From: Sneathia vaginalis
GTDB lineage: Bacteria > Fusobacteriota > Fusobacteriia > Fusobacteriales > Leptotrichiaceae
DNA length: 64,000 bases
Assembly: GCF_000973085.1 (NCBI RefSeq)
Contig: NZ_CP011280.1
Span: forward strand, 770,642 to 834,641
Direction of reading: 5' to 3'
Part shown: positions 54,058-63,140 of the stretch, one piece after another
Layout: every line of letters begins with the position of its first letter
How positions within the stretch are numbered: position 1 is the first letter of the stretch
The notes under the pieces: model-generated
What the model saw: the letters and a program-made list of their open reading frames with translations, nothing else
Told to the model about the DNA's origin: nothing
Databases searched by the model: none
Translations under genes and position numbers: made by a program

Positions 54058-56364
54058 TTACACTGTTGCAATATTTGTTGTTCCTGCTAATGATTTTATC
54101 TTAGATTCATCAAGACTTAGTTTATATGTTGTTTTTGTATTATTTGTTGTATCTGGTGTAACTGTTATTCCAGAACCATTATCACTTTTAACTTCTACAG
54201 CATCTTTTGCTATTTCTTGTACTTTAGATTTCTTTACTGATATCTTGTAGTCTTTAGCATTTGCATCGTCAGTATTAGTTCCTCCTGTTACTTCTAATAT
54301 ATTATCGGTAACTGTAGTATCTTTTGATACACTTATTAGTCCTTTAATTACTTTCTTTCCTTCATCTGTTATATTGCTTAATCCTGTATTTGCATAATTA
54401 CCTAATTTATTATTTATTTCATTCTTTGTTACAAATGTTTGCTTATCAGTTTCATATTTACTAGAATCTAACTTCTTATCTAATTCTGTCTTTAATTGTC
54501 CACCATTTATTGCATCTTTTGAATCTTTTTCTATGCTTCCATCTTCAAGTCCTGTTATTTTCTTATTAACAGTTATATCATTTTCATTTAATGTTATCTT
54601 AGTTCCATTTTTTTCTTTTTCTATTGATGTTATTCCTGTTAAATTACTATTAACATCTACTTTAAATGTTGCTTTTTTACTATTAGTATCTTTTGTTAAT
54701 GTTACTGTTGTATTAGTTCCATTAGCTATTTCTAATGTTTCATCTTTTATATTTAATGTATTTGATGTCGTACCACTTGCTAATTTTAAAGTTGAACTTG
54801 CTACTGAATCATTAACTTTTGATATTTCTTTAGCTACATAATCTGTAACTTCTTTTTGTGTTGCTGCAATTCCAGATTGACCATATGTAGTTTTTGTATC
54901 ATTAAAATCAAAGTCTTTAAGTCCTGATAATTTAGCTTTATCTCCATCTTTTGCAATTGTTATACTTGCTCCATCATGAGTTAATTTTAATCCATTATCA
55001 TCTGCTGTAATATTACCCTTACCTGTATCTGTTTGATGTTCTCCAAATCCAGTTGATCCTATATTAATACTCTTGAATGTTGGTGTTTCTTTCATTCCTA
55101 TATAGAATTTCTTTTTACCTTCAGCATCTGTTTTAACATAAGTTGCAAGGTTTGTTCCTGTATAATTAGAATTATTTGTACCTGCATATTTTCCATTTTC
55201 TGCTCCACTAGCTGTAATGCTTAATGTTTCTCCAAGCATTTTATTTATGCTTGATGATTCATTATTATTATCTGCGTTGTAGTTTGCTTCAAATGTTAGA
55301 CCTTGTTTTGCTACATATTGTAAATCTTTTAATGTTACTGCTCTATTTAATTCTTTATCATTAAATTTGTTAGTTCCATTATTTTCAACCAATTTCTTTA
55401 TTATATTCTTATCATCATCAGTTCCTTTTAGTCCTAATGCATTTTCTAAGTTTCCTAATGTAATTGGTTTAGTTGTTTTACCTTTAGCATCTACTAATCT
55501 TAATTCTGGATTATCATATCCTTTTGGTTCTTGGTTGTTATTTTCTTTCTTTGTCTTAACGTTTCCATCATCCTTTATTTCTTCAGGTCTATAGTACTTA
55601 CCATCATTAGCTTTTACTAATCTATTACCTTCAGAATCTGTGTAGACTACTGTTCCTGCTTCACCATTTCTTAGTGCATTTACCTTAGTTGTTAGGTCTT
55701 TTCCATTTAGTCCATCATTTCCTGTTAAGCCATTTAGTCCATCTCTTCCATCGTTGCCTTTACCATTTACTTTATCTGATAATTTAAATGTAACTTTTCC
55801 ATCTTTTTCAGTCTTTATTTCTAAATCATCAGATGTGAAATCAAATCCAGTTGTTAATGTAGTTTCCTTAGGTTTAATTACTTCATTAACTTTTTCATCT
55901 GAACTACCTTTATATGAGATTTTTTGACCACCTATATTATTAGTAGTTAATATTTTTTCTACTTTTGTATCACCATTTTTAGTAATATTTAAATCTCCAG
56001 AATCATCTATATTAATCTTAGTTGTTTTATCACCTTGTTTGAATGTAACACTTCCAATGTTTTGTAGATCTTTAGCTAGTTTAACTGTTAACTTCTTATT
56101 TTCTTTATCAGAAGCAACAGTTATATTATTAGTTGCTGTTTCTGTTGGTGCTTTATCACCTTCACCAACTACTGATAGTGTATTCCCTAATGAAACTTCG
56201 CTTTCATCACCAGTGTTTCCAGCAAATTTAAGCACTTTTCCATCTACATATGCTTTTACTACGCTACTTTTAGCTAGTTTAGATCCATCAATACTTGTAT
56301 CTCCAAGTTTTTCTACCCACTTATCTTCTGTAATATTACTTGCATCTACTTTTGCATATTCCAC
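54058..56364 (-). CDS. Giant trimeric autotransporter adhesin, middle fragment
   Basis: 768 residues, second piece of the same gene. Starts inside the end of the first fragment in another frame: joining SKKADKTDLS to EYAKVDASNITEDKW needs removal of one G at the GTGGAA near 56363. It ends at ATV-stop near 54058; removing GT from a GTGT there continues into the third fragment as ATVNSSDYGKE. Holds stalk repeats with connectors (DAINGGQLKTELDKKLD), a short collagen-like GNDGRDGLNGLTGNDGLNG segment (about residues 198-220), and the GTVVYTDSEGNRL...PITLGN module. No ribosome-binding site, so it is not a separate gene. Confidence 0.8.
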   Translation of the reverse strand: MEYAKVDASNITEDKWVEKLGDTSIDGSKLAKSSVVKAYVDGKVLKFAGNTGDESEVSLGNTLSVVGEGDKAPTETATNNITVASDKENKKLTVKLAKDLQNIGSVTFKQGDKTTKINIDDSGDLNITKNGDTKVEKILTTNNIGGQKISYKGSSDEKVNEVIKPKETTLTTGFDFTSDDLEIKTEKDGKVTFKLSDKVNGKGNDGRDGLNGLTGNDGLNGKDLTTKVNALRNGEAGTVVYTDSEGNRLVKANDGKYYRPEEIKDDGNVKTKKENNNQEPKGYDNPELRLVDAKGKTTKPITLGNLENALGLKGTDDDKNIIKKLVENNGTNKFNDKELNRAVTLKDLQYVAKQGLTFEANYNADNNNESSSINKMLGETLSITASGAENGKYAGTNNSNYTGTNLATYVKTDAEGKKKFYIGMKETPTFKSINIGSTGFGEHQTDTGKGNITADDNGLKLTHDGASITIAKDGDKAKLSGLKDFDFNDTKTTYGQSGIAATQKEVTDYVAKEISKVNDSVASSTLKLASGTTSNTLNIKDETLEIANGTNTTVTLTKDTNSKKATFKVDVNSNLTGITSIEKEKNGTKITLNENDITVNKKITGLEDGSIEKDSKDAINGGQLKTELDKKLDSSKYETDKQTFVTKNEINNKLGNYANTGLSNITDEGKKVIKGLISVSKDTTVTDNILEVTGGTNTDDANAKDYKISVKKSKVQEIAKDAVEVKSDNGSGITVTPDTTNNTKTTYKLSLDESKIKSLAGTTNIATV

Positions 56365-59300
56365 TTAAATCAGTTTTATCTGCTTTTTTACTTATATTAT
56401 TTTCTACAGTTTTTATGGCGTCATTTACTTCCTTAACAGCTCCTTCTGTTGCTGCTCTTCCTATGTTTGTTCCAGTTCCATAATCACCATCTTTAGAAGC
56501 TCTTCTATCTTTTAGATAGTTTATTGTTCCTATTCCATAGTCTTCATGTTTTTGATTTATAATTGGTTTCCCACTTGATGTTTCATTTTTTACTGGTCTT
56601 TCAAATTCTATCAGTATTTCTTCATTACCATTAGTTCCTTTTGTTAATATTTTTACTGATTTACCTTTATTTGTTAATTTTAAGTCTTTATTTGTTAACT
56701 CTATCTTTGAATTTTCATTAGCATTATCTTCATTACCATTTGTTATTGATGTTATTCCTGTTAATTTATCTTTTAAATTAAACTTAACAACTCCATTATC
56801 ACCGACTTCAGCTGTTGTATTAGTTCCATCACTAAAGTTAAATCCATTTGTTAATGTAGTTTCCTTCTTATTTTTACTATTTGCTGCATATTTTATTTTT
56901 TGATCACCTAATGATTTTTCAGTTACAATTGGTGATGCATCCTTATTTCGTGCATCAGTTAATGTTGCATTACCATTATTATCTATTCCAAATTTTACAA
57001 CTTTATCTGGGGTTGCTTTTTTAGTAATACTGATTCCATCTTTAGTAATTTCAGTTCTATCATTATCTAATTCACCCAATGTTACTTTATCAAATCTTGG
57101 ATCTTTTCTTAGACCTATAAGTACACCTGTTCTTCCAGTAACATTATCTTGTGTAACAAAAGTTTCTACATTTTCTGAAGTATAATTACCACTTTTTCCA
57201 GTAACTGTTTCATCAACTGACCAATCATCGTAATTTTTTGTACCATCAAATTTTCTTCCTGTAAACTCTAATGTTTTCCCTAAACTCATACTCTTTTCAG
57301 TACTAGCTTTAGGAGTTGATTTATCTGCTTTTACAATAAACGGATTTTTTACTTGTCCATATGCTACTGCATCATTATCTGCTACACCATTTGCAATACC
57401 AGACATCTTAAGATTATTATTATCTTTTGTTAATGTTATTTTTGCTCCATTTTGTGTTAAAGTTATATTATTACTATTATCTTGTGCAATTTCAAGACCT
57501 GTTGTTTCATTTCCTACATAAACTTTATCAAATCTTGGTTTATTCTTTATTCCTATTAATATTTTTGCATTATTGCCAGATTTAGAAATATATGTTTGTA
57601 CATTTTCAACTGTATATGTATTATCCCAATCTTGATATGTTTTTCCATCAGTTTTCTTTTCTGTATTTCCTTTAACTTCTAATTTATTTGGTAATTCAAA
57701 TGTTTGTTTTCCATTTTTATCACCTTCTAAATCGAACTTTTTATTTTCATCAAAATATCCTTTTAATTCTTTTAATTGCCATACATTTACTGCATCGGTA
57801 TCGTTAGTTCCAGCTGCAAGTCCTATTAATTGTCTTCTAATATTTTTACTTGTATCTCCAATTGATAGTGCTGCCTTAGTGGCTAGTTTATCTGTATCTT
57901 TACCATCAGTATTTCCTGTTTTAGGGTTATAGTATGTAGTGTTTTTTACTCTGTCTGCTAATGAATATGATCCTATAGCAACTGCACCTTCTACACTAGC
58001 CTTTGAATTAGCACCAACAGCTACTGTTTCTTTTTCTGTTGCAAATGCTCTAGCACCTAAAGCTGTTGCTGCAACATTAGTTGCTTGTGCATGAGCTCCT
58101 ATTGCTGTTGTTGCATTTCCTTTAGCCATAGTTTTAGTATAGTTGTTACCACCTATCTTGTTATTACCTTCATTATATGAACTATCATCACTACCTATAG
58201 CTACTGCTCCACGTGAATTTTCTTCAATTACAACATCATTACCCATTGCTATTGCTTGAGCAGATTTTACTGATATATTAATCCCTATAGCTGATGATTG
58301 ACCTGCAGTTGAAGAAATTTCAGATTTACCTCCAAATACATATGAATCTTCTGCATTTGCTTTTGTTTCATTACCTATAGCTATACTTCTAGGACCTTTT
58401 GCTAATGCCTTTTCTCCTATTGCTACACTTGTGTCACCTATTGCACGTGATCTATCTCCAATTGCAACTGCTGTCTTACCTGCTACAACATTTCCACCTA
58501 TTCCTACTGAATAATCACCAGATTTAACACCATTACCTACTGATACTGATGATTGACCTGCACTTATTTCACCTATATTTGAATCTGTATCTTCATCTGC
58601 TTTACTATTACTACTATTAGGTGTACCTATAACAACAGATTGTGCTCCTTTTGCTCTGGCTTCTTTACCTATAGCTATAGCTTTTTCTTCAACTGCATTT
58701 GAATCCTTTCCTAAAGCAATTGTGTCATTTTTTGATGCTTTTGCATATTTACCTATAGCTATTGCATTTTCAGCACCACCTACTATAACTTTCTTTTTGA
58801 AATTATCTTTAAAAGCATCAAACTCTTTCTTTTCTTCTGGTGTAAGTTCTTCTTCTTTTTTACCCATAAAGTATGTTCTTAATAGATTTTCTTTTTCACT
58901 ATCTGTTAGGTCTTTTATTATTGTATCAAATTCTTTCTTTTCTCCTTCTGATAGTTGATCATACTTACTCTTAGCAAAATATTTTTGCAAGATCATTTCC
59001 TTATTAGCTCCTTGAACTAATGCTACCTTTTGATTAAATTCCTTTTTTTCATTTGTTGAAAGTTCACTTTGTTTCTTATGAAAATATTTTTGTAATATTT
59101 TTTCTTTTGCATCTTTCTTTTCTTGTTCAGTTTTTGCATTAATTGATCTTACTAATTCGTCAAATATTTTCTTTTTCTTTTCATCTTTATTTACTTCTTG
59201 TTCTTTTAAATAATAATTCTTTTCTAGTATTTCTTGTTTTTGTCTATCTAAATTCTTTGATTCATAATCTTTAATTAATGATTGCAATCTATTATTTTCA

Positions 59301-62300
59301 TCTTGATTAAAGCTATCTGCATCTTTATGGAAGTGCTTACGTATAATCATAGCTTGTTCAGATTCTGTTAAGTCATTTTTTGTTCTATCTTTAACATATA
59401 TTTCTTTAGTATATGTCTTGTTATCTCCAGTAGTTGCTCCATTACCTATTGCTACTGAATAATCTGATGTTGCTGTTGAATGTGAACCTATTGCTATTGC
59501 TTTTTCAGCTCCATCATATCCAACCATACCTATAGAATCATAATTCAATGTTTGTATATTAGATTTCTTTAGTGTTTCATTTATTTTTTCTTTACCATTA
59601 AATTCATAATATCTACCTGTTGCTGCCTTATTACCTATTGCTATTGATCTATTTCCTAATGCTTTTGATCTATCTCCAATTGCAACTGCTGTATCTTCAG
59701 TTTGTGTATTACCTCCTAATGCTACTGACCAATCTTTTGCTATAGCACCTGTACCAACTGCAACAGCATTTTCTCCAGATCTTGTATACATATTATTATT
59801 TAATCTTATTTCTTTATTAACAAGTTTTTGTTTTTCTTCACCTCTACTTACATCAATTATTTTTTGTTTTTCTAATATATCTAAACTTCTTTGGTCACCT
59901 GTACCTATAGCTATACCCTTATCACCTGTTGATTTTGTTTGGTATCCTAATGCTATACTATCTTTACCTATAGCACCTTTGTTATTATAGTTTGATTCAT
60001 TTATCTTTTTAACTTCATCTTCATATAGAATAGTTTTTAGTTTTTGTATTTCTTGTCCATTTTCATCAGTATATGTTATATATTTATCTTTTTCTTTTGC
60101 TAAATTTATTTTTGTTATTATCGCATCAAATGAAGCTCCATTATTCTTTATTCCCTCAATTTCTTGATCAGTAATTTTTTTAAGTTCTATTTGATTAAAT
60201 TGAGTATCATTTTTGTATTTATTTTCTAAGTTTTCTACTTTAGCATTTATTTTTGTCTTATATGGATCAGGTAATTTGTCACCTCTAGCTTCTCTAGCTT
60301 TCATTTCTAATTGTCTACTCTTGTATTCGATATATTTGTTATAGTCTCTTTGTTTTTGCATTATTTCTTTAATGTCTTTTGATCTATATCCATTTTTATC
60401 TACTGACAAATAGTGTATACCATTATCAGAAATATTTAAATCATCATCTTCTACATCCATTAATCCACTTTGATTAATTTTTTCTTCCATAGCTTTCAAT
60501 TGAGAAACATTAACAGCATCAGTATCTCTATAACCAGCAGCTACATTAACAATTCTTCTTTCTGCTCCTTTAGAACCAACTGATATTACCCCTATTTTTT
60601 CTGTTGAAGGCATAGATAATACACCCCTAGGTGCGTAGGCATCTTTTTCTAAATCTTCTTTTGTATAATCTGTCTTTGAATTAACACCCAATGCAGTAGA
60701 GTTTGCAAGACTTGCTTCCGAATTAGACCCTATTGCTAACCCATCTTCTGCTGTAACTTTTGATTTATTACCAAATACTAATGCATTTTTACCTGTGGAA
60801 TATGAGAAATTACCCATTACTAGTGAATTATCTGATTTATACCCAACACCAGCTCTTGTACCTATAGCTATCGAGTTATTAGACAAGACCTTTGAATCTA
60901 CTCCTAAACCTAATGAATTTTCACCTTTTACATATGAAAATGACCCAAAAGCCATACTATTTTTAGCTAACGTAAAAGTACCATGTCCTAAAGCGATACT
61001 ATTTGATTCAGTCGCCATTGATTTTGTACCTAAAACTATTGAATTATTATTACCATCTTTACTATCTATAATATTATTAATATCATGTAACTTTTTTTTA
61101 TTTACAGAAAGTGATCCAGATTCACTAAGTTTAGTTTCTTTCGCTTTTAAAACATCACTAATTTTTCCATTCATATAATCATTACTAAAGAGAGTTCCAT
61201 TATCTTTCCCTGTATATTTTCCTATAAAGTCACTATGTATGCCTTGTTTATCATCTCTAAGTATAGTATTAGAATATACTTCAGTACCTATAGCAATTGA
61301 GTTTTTACCACCTGAATATGCTTTATACCCATATGCTGTACCACCTTCATTTAATATTTGGTTTTCATTACCCACTGCAACTGAGTGGTCTGAAAATACC
61401 TTAGTACTATTACCTATAGCGATAGCACCTTTACCTTCAGCACGAGTTTTTGCTCCCATTGCAGTACTATAGTCTCCTAGTGCAAATGACATAGCTCCAA
61501 TAGAAGTAGCACCTGTCCCATATGATAGTGCTCTTGTTCCTAAAGCTATACCTCCTTCACCTGCTGATAATGTTGGAGAATAGTTATATGAATAATCATT
61601 TTCATGAAATTTTGCAAATTGTCCCTGTTTACTAGACCCATATTTATGCCCATCACTATTTCCTATTTTATTGTATAAATTTTTAAAATATTTTTCAAAA
61701 TCATAAGGAGTTGTTTCTTCTCTAAATTTTCTATTATCATCTGATCCTATCGCAATTGATGATCTTCCTATTGCATATGTATCGTTCCCTACTGATGTAG
61801 CTTGGTCAACAGCTATTGCTCCAGAACCTATTGCAGTTGATTGCCCACCATCTCCTTTTTTTCGTTTATTATCATCTCTTGTGCCATCATTATAGAAATC
61901 AACACTTAATGTTTGTGCACCTTCACCTATAGCGACACTTTTAAAAATATATGCTTCTGCCCCTGTACCTATAGCAATAGAGTTATTATTACTTTCACCA
62001 TTTGGCAATACTGTATTATATATTTTTGCATTATTACCTATTGCTATTGCTTTTGCAGCATTATTTTCAACTACTGAACCATGCCCTATTGAAACTGAAT
62101 CACTAGCATTTGCTTCAGATCCTAATCCTATTGCTATTGCATAATCTTTAACTACTTGATATTGTACTTTTGAATCATTTTCACCTTTAGGATTTAAAGC
62201 TATTGATCCTTTATTAGTATTTTCGCTACCCCAACTTCCAATTTTTCCCTTTTCTATACTTATATTAGTAGCCATCCCTATACTATTACTCATCATAAAT

Positions 62301-62389
62301 AGCACTATCAAACTCGTTGTTATCTTTACCTTCTTCTTTAAACTTCTTTTTAAATATCTTTTTACTTCTTCTATATTTATATTCTTCAT
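56336..62389 (-). CDS. Giant trimeric autotransporter adhesin, N-terminal fragment (signal and YadA head)
   Basis: 2017 residues. Extended signal peptide (about 1-40: a basic RYLKRSLKKKVKI region, then a hydrophobic core ending SIGMA). Then dozens of YadA-head repeats of the SIAIGxxAxA type (left-handed beta-roll), a neck near residue 626 (GYRDTDAVNVSQLKAMEEK), a charged helical insertion (about 650-800), more head repeats, a block of five helical repeats (about 1003-1201), head repeats to 1530, and a second neck (AAGTNDTDAVNVWQLKEL). The frame ends at a frameshift; with the next two pieces the protein would be about 3,700 residues. The start overlaps the upstream accessory gene by 4 bases (ATGA). 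Confidence 0.88.
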   Translation of the reverse strand: MKNINIEEVKRYLKRSLKKKVKITTSLIVLFMMSNSIGMATNISIEKGKIGSWGSENTNKGSIALNPKGENDSKVQYQVVKDYAIAIGLGSEANASDSVSIGHGSVVENNAAKAIAIGNNAKIYNTVLPNGESNNNSIAIGTGAEAYIFKSVAIGEGAQTLSVDFYNDGTRDDNKRKKGDGGQSTAIGSGAIAVDQATSVGNDTYAIGRSSIAIGSDDNRKFREETTPYDFEKYFKNLYNKIGNSDGHKYGSSKQGQFAKFHENDYSYNYSPTLSAGEGGIALGTRALSYGTGATSIGAMSFALGDYSTAMGAKTRAEGKGAIAIGNSTKVFSDHSVAVGNENQILNEGGTAYGYKAYSGGKNSIAIGTEVYSNTILRDDKQGIHSDFIGKYTGKDNGTLFSNDYMNGKISDVLKAKETKLSESGSLSVNKKKLHDINNIIDSKDGNNNSIVLGTKSMATESNSIALGHGTFTLAKNSMAFGSFSYVKGENSLGLGVDSKVLSNNSIAIGTRAGVGYKSDNSLVMGNFSYSTGKNALVFGNKSKVTAEDGLAIGSNSEASLANSTALGVNSKTDYTKEDLEKDAYAPRGVLSMPSTEKIGVISVGSKGAERRIVNVAAGYRDTDAVNVSQLKAMEEKINQSGLMDVEDDDLNISDNGIHYLSVDKNGYRSKDIKEIMQKQRDYNKYIEYKSRQLEMKAREARGDKLPDPYKTKINAKVENLENKYKNDTQFNQIELKKITDQEIEGIKNNGASFDAIITKINLAKEKDKYITYTDENGQEIQKLKTILYEDEVKKINESNYNNKGAIGKDSIALGYQTKSTGDKGIAIGTGDQRSLDILEKQKIIDVSRGEEKQKLVNKEIRLNNNMYTRSGENAVAVGTGAIAKDWSVALGGNTQTEDTAVAIGDRSKALGNRSIAIGNKAATGRYYEFNGKEKINETLKKSNIQTLNYDSIGMVGYDGAEKAIAIGSHSTATSDYSVAIGNGATTGDNKTYTKEIYVKDRTKNDLTESEQAMIIRKHFHKDADSFNQDENNRLQSLIKDYESKNLDRQKQEILEKNYYLKEQEVNKDEKKKKIFDELVRSINAKTEQEKKDAKEKILQKYFHKKQSELSTNEKKEFNQKVALVQGANKEMILQKYFAKSKYDQLSEGEKKEFDTIIKDLTDSEKENLLRTYFMGKKEEELTPEEKKEFDAFKDNFKKKVIVGGAENAIAIGKYAKASKNDTIALGKDSNAVEEKAIAIGKEARAKGAQSVVIGTPNSSNSKADEDTDSNIGEISAGQSSVSVGNGVKSGDYSVGIGGNVVAGKTAVAIGDRSRAIGDTSVAIGEKALAKGPRSIAIGNETKANAEDSYVFGGKSEISSTAGQSSAIGINISVKSAQAIAMGNDVVIEENSRGAVAIGSDDSSYNEGNNKIGGNNYTKTMAKGNATTAIGAHAQATNVAATALGARAFATEKETVAVGANSKASVEGAVAIGSYSLADRVKNTTYYNPKTGNTDGKDTDKLATKAALSIGDTSKNIRRQLIGLAAGTNDTDAVNVWQLKELKGYFDENKKFDLEGDKNGKQTFELPNKLEVKGNTEKKTDGKTYQDWDNTYTVENVQTYISKSGNNAKILIGIKNKPRFDKVYVGNETTGLEIAQDNSNNITLTQNGAKITLTKDNNNLKMSGIANGVADNDAVAYGQVKNPFIVKADKSTPKASTEKSMSLGKTLEFTGRKFDGTKNYDDWSVDETVTGKSGNYTSENVETFVTQDNVTGRTGVLIGLRKDPRFDKVTLGELDNDRTEITKDGISITKKATPDKVVKFGIDNNGNATLTDARNKDASPIVTEKSLGDQKIKYAANSKNKKETTLTNGFNFSDGTNTTAEVGDNGVVKFNLKDKLTGITSITNGNEDNANENSKIELTNKDLKLTNKGKSVKILTKGTNGNEEILIEFERPVKNETSSGKPIINQKHEDYGIGTINYLKDRRASKDGDYGTGTNIGRAATEGAVKEVNDAIKTVENNISKKADKTDLSGICKSRCK
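58785..59385 (-). repeat. Helical EKKEF repeat block inside the YadA head
   Basis: Five degenerate copies of a 31-38-residue unit with the pattern hydrophobic-h-x-KYF-x-K...LS-x-x-EKKEF-D, for example ILQKYFHKKQSELSTNEKKE, MILQKYFAKSKYDQLSEGEK and LLRTYFMGKKEEELTPEEKK. They interrupt the beta-roll head repeats, which resume at GGAENAIAIGKYAK. Predicted helix pairs protruding from the head; no family recognised. Confidence 0.75.
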
Positions 62390-62898
62390 TTGTTAATCAC
62401 TCCTAAATAATCATAATTTGTTTTTTTCTTGTACTGTCTGTAGAACTTGTACTTGAAATAGTCTTGCTTATACAATGAGTTATCCTTAGTATCTGCTATG
62501 AATCTTTCTGTTTCCTCATCATCTAGTGATACTAGTATTATCTGTACATTCTTTGGAAAGCTATTATCCTTTAATTCCTTTATACTTCTATTCTTTAATT
62601 TATCATTCTTTTCTTTTAGTAAGAATACAAATATTTTCTCACCAAACTTACTTAATCTGTCTTTATTCTTTTCTAATACACTTACATCTGGTAATATTAC
62701 TAAAAACTCATTAGATACTTTCCAATTTAGTTTCGATTGTGTTAAGAAATAGTCTGCAAACTCATAGTCTATACCCTGTAAGTCTACGTGTTTAGTACTT
62801 TCTATTTCTTTAGTATAATATGCATAATTATCCAATGATCGTGATACTGTAATATTACTTAATATTACAAAAATCCATATTAAAATTCCTTTTTTCAT
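62386..62898 (-). CDS. Secreted accessory protein of the trimeric adhesin (unknown function)
   Basis: 170 residues with a signal sequence (1 to about 19), then LDNYAYYTKEIESTKHVDLQ and EFADYFLTQSK, a middle part resembling an alternating strand/helix fold (VLEKNKDRLSKFGEKIFVFLL; VQIILVSLDDEETERF) and a Tyr/Lys-rich C-terminus. No known family is recognised. The ATG has GGAGG upstream and the stop overlaps the adhesin start by 4 bases, so the two are translationally coupled. A paralogue's 5' half survives at 63404-63637 beside a second adhesin anchor, so accessory and adhesin appear to travel as a pair. By analogy with SadB or TpgA it may assist adhesin export or envelope attachment; this is inference. 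Confidence 0.7.
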   Translation of the reverse strand: MKKGILIWIFVILSNITVSRSLDNYAYYTKEIESTKHVDLQGIDYEFADYFLTQSKLNWKVSNEFLVILPDVSVLEKNKDRLSKFGEKIFVFLLKEKNDKLKNRSIKELKDNSFPKNVQIILVSLDDEETERFIADTKDNSLYKQDYFKYKFYRQYKKKTNYDYLGVINK

Positions 62899-62963
62899 TT
62901 AACCTCCATTTTTGTCTATTTTTTAATGTTTATATTATAAAGTAAATATTTGCGATCTCTATC

Positions 62964-62993
62964 ATTTTAACACCCCCCCCCAATAAAAATCAA
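62964..62993 (-). promoter_or_regulatory. Promoter of the accessory-adhesin operon with a G9 tract in the spacer
   Basis: Minus strand: TTGATT (62988-62993), 18-base spacer containing nine consecutive G (62973-62981), TAAAAT (62964-62969). Start codon 66 bases downstream. Homopolymer length would set the -35/-10 distance: G8 gives 17 bp, G9 gives 18. This is the layout of phase-variable promoters such as Neisseria porA and opc. Confidence 0.7.
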
Positions 62994-63140
62994 CTTTATT
63001 TTACAGTTCTATGCATTTCATTATTTAACCTTTTATTTATTACTATTTCAAAGTTAATGTTTGTTTAACTCTCCACACAATACTTTTTTAACCTTGTTTA
63101 CTTTCTTTTTTTTGTGTAATCAAAAAAGATAGCTTTTTTT

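Noticed and set aside
57950-62200. CRISPR-like regular repeats
   Set aside because: The periodic DNA encodes in-frame YadA-head repeats (SIAIGxxAxA); spacing varies and there are no spacers or cas genes.
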